A stretch of DNA of 7,699 bases from JAIVGV01 sp035295985 (GTDB lineage: Bacteria > Acidobacteriota > Blastocatellia > Pyrinomonadales > Pyrinomonadaceae): the NCBI GenBank assembly GCA_035295985.1, contig DATHBT010000124.1:1-7699 (forward strand), written 5' to 3'. Below are positions 1 through 5,219 of the stretch, one piece after another; position 1 is the stretch's first letter; each line of letters opens with the position of its first letter. The notes under the pieces are model-generated. The model saw only the letters and a list, made by a program, of their open reading frames with translations, did no database searches and was not told where the DNA came from. A program made the translations under genes and the position numbers.

Positions 1-7
1 CACACCC

Positions 8-1132
8 GTGAAAAGAGCTTTACTCGCCGCCGCCCTCGTGCTCGTTGCCGCCGTCACGGCATGGCCCCAGACGAAATCGGGCGGCGCCTCGGAGCAGCCG
101 CAGACAAAGAAGCCGATCACCAGGAACGGGCTGGTGCGGGCCGTTCGCATCAACGGGCTGACGGTGGCGGAGTTAGTCCAGCAGATCGAGACGCGCGGCG
201 TCGATTTCGAGCTGACCGCGGATGCCGAGCAGGAACTGCGCGAGGCCGGCGCGCGCCCCGAAGTGATCGCCGCCGTCCGCGCCAACTACCGGGGCGCTCC
301 GGCCCGGCCCACCCCGCCCCCGGCCGCGCCGTCGGACAGTCCCGCCGCCCAGCCCCGGCAGCCGGATAAACGCCCGACTGTCCCCGCGCCCCCGCCCGCA
401 CGCCTCGGCACGGCCAGCTACCACGCCCTCGTCATCGGCAACAACGCCTACCAGTTCATGGAGAAGCTCAGGACGGCGGAGGCCGACGCCCGCGCCGTCG
501 AGGCCGTGCTGCGCGAGAAGTACGGGTTCGAGACCCGGCTGCTCCTTAACGCCACGCGTCAGGAGATCGTCTCGGCGCTCAACTCCTACCGGCGCGCGCT
601 CCCGGAAGACTCCAACCTGCTCATCTACTACGCAGGGCACGGCATCCACGACCGCGAGGCCGATAAGGGCTACTGGCTACCCGTGGACGCGCGGCGCGAC
701 GAGAACACCAACTGGATCAGCGCCGACGACATCACCACGAACACCAAGGTGATCCCGGCTAAGCACCTGCTGATCGTCTCCGACAGTTGCTACTCCGGGA
801 CGATCTATCGCGGCCTCGAGGCTTCGCTCGGCGCGCCTTCGGGGCGGGAGCGGTTTTTGCAGAAGATGATGAGCAACAAGGCCCGAATGCTGATGGCGAG
901 CGGCGGCAACGAGCCGGTGGCCGACGGCGGCGCGGGCGGGCATTCCGTCTTCGCGGGCGCGCTGCTGCGCGGGCTGGAGGAGATGGAAGCGGACGTGTTT
1001 ACGGGGGCCGAGCTGTTCCGCGAGTACGTTCAGGAGCGCGTCGCCGGCCGCGCCAACCAGACGCCCGAGTACAACCCCTTACGCAACTCCGGCCACGACG
1101 GCGGCGACTTCGTCTTCAGGCGCAAGCGCTAA
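8..1132 (+). CDS. Secreted caspase-family (C14-like) cysteine peptidase
   Basis: This 374-residue protein begins with a GTG codon only 7 bases into the window, so its ribosome site is mostly cut off. Residues 1-20 form a signal peptide (MKR, then an Ala/Leu/Val core), so export is likely. Residues about 38-95 form a small charged helical module containing LTVAELVQQIETRGVDF and ELREAGARPEVIAAVRANYR. A Pro/Ala-rich linker follows at about 97-133. Residues about 136-372 are the caspase-like domain: YHALVIGNNAY opens the first strand, the presumed catalytic His211 lies in YYAGHGIHD, and Cys261 lies in VSDSCYSG. Both dyad residues are present, so an active peptidase is expected. Bacterial members (metacaspase- or orthocaspase-like) usually cleave after Arg/Lys or Asp, but the substrate cannot be read here. 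It converges on tatC and shows no operon partner inside the window. The fold call is firm; the physiological role is unknown. Confidence 0.9.
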   Translation: MKRALLAAALVLVAAVTAWPQTKSGGASEQPQTKKPITRNGLVRAVRINGLTVAELVQQIETRGVDFELTADAEQELREAGARPEVIAAVRANYRGAPARPTPPPAAPSDSPAAQPRQPDKRPTVPAPPPARLGTASYHALVIGNNAYQFMEKLRTAEADARAVEAVLREKYGFETRLLLNATRQEIVSALNSYRRALPEDSNLLIYYAGHGIHDREADKGYWLPVDARRDENTNWISADDITTNTKVIPAKHLLIVSDSCYSGTIYRGLEASLGAPSGRERFLQKMMSNKARMLMASGGNEPVADGGAGGHSVFAGALLRGLEEMEADVFTGAELFREYVQERVAGRANQTPEYNPLRNSGHDGGDFVFRRKR

Positions 1133-1260
1133 AACAGCGCCCCGCCCGCGGACGCAACGACGTCAGGCGCGGCGCACGAGTCCGGTCAGCCGCCTGAGTC
1201 CCACCGCCAGCGCTCAAGCCTTCTGAAGCCCGCCTTCGATCCGAACGGGCGCCCCTCGCC

Positions 1261-2343
1261 TCAGGCGGCCCTGCGCTTACGGCCGAAAATCCACGCCACG
1301 AAGATCGAGAGCGCGTAGAGGACCATCATCGGCGCGGCGAAGAGCATCATGTTGGGAACGTCGGCCGTGGGCGAGAGCACCGCCGCGGCGACGAGGATGA
1401 CGACGAGGGCGATGCGCCAGACGCGCACCAGCATCCCGGCCGAGACCAGGCCGATGCGCGAGAGCACGTAGGTGACGGCCGGCATCTGGAAGACCAGCCC
1501 CATGCCGAGCATGATCAGGATGATGAAGTCGAAGTAGTCGGCCGCGTTGAGGAAGAGGCGGAAGTTTTCGCCGACGCCCAGCAGGTACTCGATGGCCGGC
1601 GGGAAGATAACGTAGTAGGCGAAGGCCGCGCCGGCGACGAAGGCGAGCGACGAGAGCACGACAAAGGGGAGCGCGTAACTGCGCTCGTGCGGGTAGAGGC
1701 CCGGCGCGACGAAGGCCCAGATTTGCCAGAGCAGGAAGGGGACGGACAGGCAGACGGCCGCGTAGAGCGAGACCTTGACGTAGAGCGAGAACGGCTCGAC
1801 CGCCGTGTGTACGACGAGCCGGTCGTCTATGCCCGGCAGCGCGTCCGCGGGCAGCTTCGGATCGTAGGGCAGGCGCACGCCTTTCGGGATGACGGTGTTG
1901 CCGGCGAACAGCGGCTCGTCGGTGAACAGGCCGGTCTGCCCCTGCGAGTCGCGCGCGACGCGCGCGAGCACGCTCGTCCCCGGCGGGATGATGCTCTGGC
2001 CGAGTTTCGTCGCGTCGGCGAAGACGTAGCGGCCCGCGTCGCCTTCATTTAAAGAGCTGAGCGGGAGGACGGCCTCGCCGCCCGTCAGACCGCCTAGGGG
2101 GAGCTGGCGGCGCTGCGCGTCGGCGAGCGCGACGCGCACGGGGCGGGCGAGGAAGTTGTAGAGCTGATCGGAGACCCACCAGCAGAGGAAGAACGCGGTA
2201 AAGACGAAGAGGGTGGAGCGGACGAGGCGGCGGCGCAGCTCGTCGAGGTGTTCGAGGAAGGACATCTGGCCGCCGGCCGGGCCGTCAGCCTCTTCCTCGC
2301 GCCCCTCGTCGGCGCGCTCCGGTTCTAGGAGTGTGGAGGCCAT
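1261..2343 (-). CDS. tatC: Twin-arginine translocase subunit TatC with enlarged first periplasmic loop
   Basis: TatC is the polytopic inner-membrane receptor that binds twin-arginine signal peptides and nucleates the Tat pore for export of folded proteins. The family signature MSFLEHLDELRRRL is at residues 27-40, with the conserved Glu35 of the signal-peptide site. WQIWAFVAPGLYPHER follows at 206-221 (Glu220 of the HER motif), FQMPAV at 285-290, and the last helices contain SPTADVPNMMLFAAP. About six membrane segments are visible. The protein has 360 residues, against about 250-260 for typical TatC. The excess is an acidic 26-residue N-terminal extension and an insertion at roughly residues 71-176 between helices 1 and 2. 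ATG at 2343 is chosen because it lies 16 bases after the upstream tatA/B stop. No clear Shine-Dalgarno is visible, and Met27 (2265) is a possible alternative. The frame stays open further upstream, but that part overlaps tatA/B and is a shadow. Confidence 0.93.
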   Translation of the reverse strand: MASTLLEPERADEGREEEADGPAGGQMSFLEHLDELRRRLVRSTLFVFTAFFLCWWVSDQLYNFLARPVRVALADAQRRQLPLGGLTGGEAVLPLSSLNEGDAGRYVFADATKLGQSIIPPGTSVLARVARDSQGQTGLFTDEPLFAGNTVIPKGVRLPYDPKLPADALPGIDDRLVVHTAVEPFSLYVKVSLYAAVCLSVPFLLWQIWAFVAPGLYPHERSYALPFVVLSSLAFVAGAAFAYYVIFPPAIEYLLGVGENFRLFLNAADYFDFIILIMLGMGLVFQMPAVTYVLSRIGLVSAGMLVRVWRIALVVILVAAAVLSPTADVPNMMLFAAPMMVLYALSIFVAWIFGRKRRAA

Positions 2344-2359
2344 CGCGTTGCGGCGCGGC

Positions 2360-2806
2360 TCACAGCCAGTCGGACTTGCCGAGCTGTTCCTGGCGCGGCG
2401 CGGGTGACTCTGCGGCAGGCTGCGCCGTTTCCGGCTGCGGCGACTCGACTTCGGGCCGCGCGTCCGCCGACTCGTAGGACGAGCCGCGACGGCCGCGCGC
2501 GACGGAGTTCTCGCTCTCGAAGACGAACGGGGCGCTGTCTTCTTCACGCTCCGCCGCCGCGGAGCTTTCGGCCGCGACGGCGGGGGCGGAATCGTTCAGG
2601 CGCGGCCGTTCGGTCGCGCGTTCCAGCTCGACCTCGCGCTCCCAGGTCCGCTTGAAGTCGTCGGAGGCCCGCCGGAACTCGTTCATGCCTTTGCCGATCT
2701 TACGGCCGATGTCCGGCAGCCGGCGCGGCCCGAAGACCACCAGCGCGACCACGAGGATCAGCAGCAGCTCCGTCGTCCCGATTGATTCGAGGAAAAGTAG
2801 CGTCAC
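2360..2806 (-). CDS. tatA/tatB: TatA/TatB-family Sec-independent translocase subunit
   Basis: This is a 148-residue single-span membrane protein of the Tat export pathway. Residues 10-27 (GTTELLLILVVALVVFGP) form the short transmembrane helix and the FGP hinge. They are followed by the amphipathic helix RRLPDIGRKIGKGMNEFRRA (28-47) and a charged, probably disordered acidic tail. Glu13 at the start of the helix, where E. coli TatB has Glu8 and TatA has Gln8, and the long tail favour a TatB-like role. The RRLPDIGRKIGKG segment is equally usual in TatA/TatE proteins, so the subtype is left open. It may serve both roles, or a separate tatA may lie elsewhere. The start is GTG; an in-frame TGA a few codons upstream, inside the heptad repeat, rules out an earlier ATG or GTG. 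No Shine-Dalgarno is visible because the leader is repeat sequence. tatC follows after 16 bases, clearly as one operon. Confidence 0.88.
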   Translation of the reverse strand: MTLLFLESIGTTELLLILVVALVVFGPRRLPDIGRKIGKGMNEFRRASDDFKRTWEREVELERATERPRLNDSAPAVAAESSAAAEREEDSAPFVFESENSVARGRRGSSYESADARPEVESPQPETAQPAAESPAPRQEQLGKSDWL

Positions 2807-2815
2807 TTCGTTCAG

Positions 2816-2887
2816 CAGTTTTCAGTTTTCAGTTTTCAGTTTTCAGCCAAGCAGTTCGTCTTAACTGAAAACTGAAAACTGAAAACT
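2816..2887. repeat. Head-to-head CAGTTTT heptad arrays forming a 23-bp inverted repeat
   Basis: Four tandem copies of CAGTTTT plus CAG occupy 2816-2846. The reverse-complement unit CTGAAAA is repeated three times plus CT at 2865-2887. Positions 2824-2846 and 2865-2887 are perfectly complementary over 23 bases around an 18-base loop (2847-2864). The element fills almost the whole gap between the VOC gene and the tatA/B gene. Its right edge overlaps the VOC stop codon (TAG, 2888-2886) and its left edge ends 9 bases before the tatA/B GTG. In the minus-strand transcript it would form a long A/U-rich hairpin. There is no T-run after it, so it does not look like a classical terminator. Heptanucleotide tandem repeats (STRR) are known from cyanobacteria; kinship with those is only an analogy. 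Confidence 0.95.
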
Positions 2888-3251
2888 ATTCCTCCCCGTA
2901 GTCCGGCGGGTAGTAGATCACTTCGACCGCCTGGCCCGACACGCCCTTCGTGTAGAAGGAGACGGTGCGGTCGCGGTGCTCCTTGATCTCGCGCCCCTCG
3001 CGGCGCGCGGCCTCCTCCAGCTCCTCGCGCGTCTCGACTCTCAGGCCGATGTGCGGCGGGTGCTTCGATCCGGGCGGCAGCAGCGCCACGCCGAAGCCGC
3101 GCGGGTCGCGCAGCATCGCCCAGTCCTCGTACATCGTCTCGACCCGGAAGCCGATCCGCTCGTACTCGCGCGCGTCTCTGTGCAAGTCCTCGCAGCGCAC
3201 CGCGATGTGATCGACCACCCCGCCGAAACGCGCCTCAGTCTGTTCTGCCAT
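2886..3251 (-). CDS. VOC (glyoxalase/dioxygenase-fold) superfamily protein
   Basis: This 121-residue protein has the size of a single VOC domain built from two beta-alpha-beta-beta-beta modules. The first module opens with VVDHIAVRCEDL, where the His is a typical metal ligand. The second holds PPHIGLRVETREELEEAARREG and ends in VSGQAVEVIYYPPDY, where another His and a Glu sit at usual ligand positions. A divalent-metal-dependent lyase, isomerase, dioxygenase or binding protein is therefore possible, but the substrate cannot be inferred. The start is set at ATG 3251 because TTGAGG (3264-3259) lies 7 bases before it; a GTG directly upstream (3254) would give poorer spacing. The stop TAG at 2888-2886 runs into the downstream heptad array. 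The gene lies between the nitroreductase and the tat genes in the same direction, with heptad arrays in both flanking gaps. Co-transcription is inferred. Confidence 0.85.
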   Translation of the reverse strand: MAEQTEARFGGVVDHIAVRCEDLHRDAREYERIGFRVETMYEDWAMLRDPRGFGVALLPPGSKHPPHIGLRVETREELEEAARREGREIKEHRDRTVSFYTKGVSGQAVEVIYYPPDYGEE

Positions 3252-3258
3252 CACTCAA

Positions 3259-3264
3259 CCTCAA
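3259..3264 (-). promoter_or_regulatory. Ribosome binding site of the VOC gene
   Basis: On the minus strand this reads TTGAGG. It sits 7 bases before ATG 3251 and only 4 before GTG 3254, which decides in favour of the ATG. The adjacent heptad array begins 5 bases further upstream (3269), so the ribosome site lies just outside the repeat. Confidence 0.6.
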
Positions 3265-3268
3265 GTGA

Positions 3269-3393
3269 AGCTGTTAGCTGTTAGCTGTTAGCTGTTAGCA
3301 AAACCAAATCACAAAGCGCGTTACGTAAACTGGAAGCTTCTCTTCCGGCTAATAGCTAATAGCTAACAGCTAACAGCTAACAGCTAACAGCTA
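3269..3393. repeat. Inverted heptad-repeat element (GCTNTTA type), 48-nt spacer, copy A
   Basis: The left arm 3269-3299 is four tandem AGCTGTT units plus AGC. The right arm 3348-3393 is the inverse array: two GCTAATA units nearest the centre, then four GCTAACA units, ending GCTA. The spacer 3300-3347 is exactly 48 bases, starting AAAACCA and ending CTTCCG. The element fills the nitroreductase-VOC gap. Its right end directly abuts the nitroreductase stop codon (TAG at 3396-3394, followed by another TAG from the repeat). The two central right-arm units differ from the others by one transition, which leaves G-U wobble pairs if the plus strand is transcribed. A second element at 4163-4257 has the same unit, the same spacer length and matching spacer ends. 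Confidence 0.95.
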
Positions 3394-4086
3394 CTATTTC
3401 CACGCTTCGCCGAAACGCTCGCTAAACGCGATGCGGTCGAGCGGGAGGCGGCCGGGGTAGGCTTTGTCGGGCTGCTCGGCGCGGCCGATGGCGAGGAGCG
3501 CGACGACCTCTCCCTCTTCGGGTATGCCGAACTCGCGCTTAACGGCCTCGGCGTCGAAGCCCTCCATCGGCGCGGTGTCGAAGCCGTAGGCCTCGGCCAC
3601 GTACATCATCGTCGTCATCGCGATTGCGGTGTGGCGGTTGACCCACGTCGGCATGTGCTGCATGCCTTCGAGGAACTGGAACGCGCCCGCCTTGTACTGC
3701 TCGACGTTGTCGGGGCGGCCCGCTCCGCGCTCCGCGCCCTCGCGGAAGACCTCGTCGGCCGTGCGCTTCCACTCCTCCTTCATCCCGACGAAGATGACGA
3801 CGACGGGAGCCTCGCCCACCTTCTCCTGGCCGAAGGCGACCGACTTGAGGCGCTGGCGGTTCTCCGCCTCGCGCACGACGACGAAGCGCCACGGCTGCAA
3901 GTTATACCCCGAAGGGGCCTGCGCCGCGAGCCGCAGGATCGCGGTCAGGTATTCTTCGGGCACCTCCTCGTCCGTGAAGTGGTTGCTCGCGCGCCGTTCG
4001 AGCAGCACATCCGTGAACGGCTTGAGCGGCCGTCCGTCGGGCCGCGACTGCGGCAGATTGGTGGGCTTGTCCTCCACGTCAAACAC
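3394..4086 (-). CDS. Nitroreductase-family FMN-dependent oxidoreductase
   Basis: This 230-residue flavoprotein belongs to the nitroreductase superfamily, homodimeric FMN enzymes that use NAD(P)H to reduce nitro compounds, quinones, enones or flavins. The N-terminal LLERRASNHFTDEEVP (about residues 28-43) is the usual FMN-phosphate-contacting RRS/RRA-type start. AAQAPSGYNLQPWRFVVV (about 54-71) is the second FMN motif. Near the C terminus, APMEGFDAEAVKREFGIPEEGEVVALLAIG is the typical segment before the last Arg-containing strand. The physiological substrate cannot be told. The start is taken as GTG 4086. A purine run (AGGGGG) directly abuts it, so a second GTG at codon 4 (4077), with about 8 bases of spacing, is a credible alternative. 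The gene is first in the leftward run. It ends with Trp-Lys and a TAG that touches the heptad array. Confidence 0.92.
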   Translation of the reverse strand: MFDVEDKPTNLPQSRPDGRPLKPFTDVLLERRASNHFTDEEVPEEYLTAILRLAAQAPSGYNLQPWRFVVVREAENRQRLKSVAFGQEKVGEAPVVVIFVGMKEEWKRTADEVFREGAERGAGRPDNVEQYKAGAFQFLEGMQHMPTWVNRHTAIAMTTMMYVAEAYGFDTAPMEGFDAEAVKREFGIPEEGEVVALLAIGRAEQPDKAYPGRLPLDRIAFSERFGEAWK

Positions 4087-4122
4087 CCCCTGATAGTTCT
4101 AGGTTGGATCGCCTGAACGCCC

Positions 4123-4150
4123 ATTGTAGCGCGCGCCGGCCGCCGGGCAA
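4123..4150 (-). promoter_or_regulatory. Candidate sigma-70-type promoter for the nitroreductase-VOC-tat run
   Basis: On the minus strand TTGCCC (4150-4145) and TACAAT (4128-4123) are separated by 16 bases. The -10 matches the sigma-70 consensus at five of six positions and the -35 at four of six. Transcription would begin near 4116, about 30 bases before the GTG at 4086. The AT-rich hexamer stands out in a very GC-rich stretch. The call rests on sequence resemblance alone. Confidence 0.4.
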
Positions 4151-4162
4151 AAGACGCGTTGA

Positions 4163-4257
4163 AGCTATTAGCTGTTAGCCGGAGGAAATTAGTCAACAGC
4201 TTTCATTTCCATCTCGGTTCTGGTTTTGCTAAAAGCTAACAGCTAAAAGCTAACAGC
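4163..4257. repeat. Inverted heptad-repeat element (GCTNTTA type), 48-nt spacer, copy B
   Basis: The left arm 4163-4179 holds two units (AGCTATT, AGCTGTT) plus AGC. The right arm 4228-4257 holds four inverse units that alternate GCTAAAA and GCTAACA, plus GC. The spacer 4180-4227 is exactly 48 bases. Read on the minus strand it starts AAAACCA and ends CTCCG, like the spacer of the copy at 3269-3393 read on the plus strand, while the middles differ. Copy B is therefore inverted relative to copy A. It occupies the divergent gap between the nitroreductase and cobalamin-binding genes. It ends 6 bases before the Shine-Dalgarno of the latter and starts 12 bases behind the candidate -35 of the former. 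Confidence 0.9.
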
Positions 4258-4263
4258 CTTTTC

Positions 4264-4268
4264 GGAGG
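4264..4268 (+). promoter_or_regulatory. Ribosome binding site of the cobalamin-binding-like gene
   Basis: GGAGG lies 6 bases before ATG 4275, a near-ideal Shine-Dalgarno that fixes the start of the downstream gene. It is the clearest ribosome site in the window and lies immediately beyond the heptad array. Confidence 0.8.
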
Positions 4269-4274
4269 TCTCTG

Positions 4275-5219
4275 ATGAGCACGGAAACGCCTCGCATCGT
4301 CTCGCTGCTTCCGTCGGCGACGGAGATCGTCTGCGCGCTCGGCCTGGCCGACTCGCTCGTCGCCGTCACGCACGAGTGCGACTACCCGCCCGAAGTCGTC
4401 GGCAAGCCGGTCGTGACCGCGAGCCGCATCTCACACCAGACGATGACGAGCGCCGAGATAGACCACGCCGTCCGCTCGCAGCTCGACGGCCACGGCTCGA
4501 TCTACGATCTCGACGAAGGGCTGCTACGCGAACTCAAACCCGACCTCATCATCACGCAGGAGCTGTGCGAGGTCTGCGCCGTCAGCTACAAAACGGTCGA
4601 GCGCGCGGCGCGCATGTTCGACGCGGGCGTGCGCGTCGTCTCGCTCGAGCCGCACACCATCGAAGACATTTTCGGCAACATCCGAACGGTCGGCCAGCTC
4701 ACGAACCGCGAGGCCGAAGCCGACGCGGTCGTCCGCGACCTGACGACGCGGCTGGACGCCTTGGCGCTCGCGCTCACCGAAATCCAGACGCGCCCGCGCA
4801 CGCTCGTCCTCGAATGGATTGAGCCGCCCTTCGCGCCCGGCCACTGGGTTCCCGAACAGGTCGCCTTCGCGGGCGGTGACCCCTCGTTCGGCCGCGCCGG
4901 AGAATCCTCGCGCACGACCAGCCCGGAAGAGATCGCGGCCTACGGCCCCGAACGGATCGTCCTCGCGCCCTGTGGCTACTACAAGGAGGACACCCTCCGC
5001 GCTCTCGAATCGGCGCGACTCCCCTCCGGCTGGCACGAACTCGCGGCCGTGCGCGCGGGCGAGGTCTGGGCGGTTGACGCGACCAGTTACTTCAGCCGGC
5101 CCGGCCCGCGCGTTGTGCGCGGCGCGGAAATCCTCGCGCGCGTCATCCACCCCGACATCTTCGGCGCGCCCGAAGAGCACGAGGCCGTGCGCGTGCCGGC
5201 GGAGTTGATGAGAGCCTAA
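4275..5219 (+). CDS. BtuF-like cobalamin-binding-fold protein without signal peptide
   Basis: This 314-residue protein has the class III (TroA/BtuF-like) substrate-binding fold. It begins IVSLLPSATEIVCALGLADSLVAVTHECDYP (about 8-38), the usual opening of proteins annotated as cobalamin-binding protein. Other family blocks are LIITQELCEVCAVS (91-104), LVLEWIEPPFAPGHWVPE (177-194), LAPCGYY (230-236) and VDATSYFSRPGPRVV (267-281). Cys35, Cys98, Cys101 and Cys233 fall in these blocks and, as I recall the family, are conserved. There is no signal peptide or lipobox, so the protein should be cytosolic, unlike true BtuF. No BtuC/BtuD transporter genes are nearby. Cobalamin as ligand is inherited from the family name and is unproven. 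The stop TAA shares its last base with the ATG of the ligase gene, so the two are probably translationally coupled. Confidence 0.85.
   Translation: MSTETPRIVSLLPSATEIVCALGLADSLVAVTHECDYPPEVVGKPVVTASRISHQTMTSAEIDHAVRSQLDGHGSIYDLDEGLLRELKPDLIITQELCEVCAVSYKTVERAARMFDAGVRVVSLEPHTIEDIFGNIRTVGQLTNREAEADAVVRDLTTRLDALALALTEIQTRPRTLVLEWIEPPFAPGHWVPEQVAFAGGDPSFGRAGESSRTTSPEEIAAYGPERIVLAPCGYYKEDTLRALESARLPSGWHELAAVRAGEVWAVDATSYFSRPGPRVVRGAEILARVIHPDIFGAPEEHEAVRVPAELMRA

Noticed and set aside
1133..1269. Terminator between the convergent caspase-like and tatC genes
   Set aside because: Only a 10-base inverted repeat (1189-1198 and 1260-1269) with a 61-base loop and no T-run was found, too weak to call.
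2344..2547. Upstream extension of tatC by 68 residues
   Set aside because: The extension lies inside the tatA/B coding region, is Arg/Ser-rich and has no TatC homology; ATG 2343 or Met27 fits the family.
2816..2887. Intrinsic terminator of the VOC gene formed by the heptad hairpin
   Set aside because: The stem is A/T-rich and no T-run follows it in the direction of transcription, so it is better described as a repeat element.
3629..4116. Two overlapping plus-strand frames of about 155-160 residues opposite the nitroreductase
   Set aside because: They are antisense to FMN-binding motifs that are clearly translated from the minus strand, and no protein family is recognisable in them.
2816..4257. 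Possible CRISPR array, because of regularly repeated short units
   Set aside because: The units are only 7 bases, directly contiguous without spacers, and inverted in pairs; no cas gene is present.
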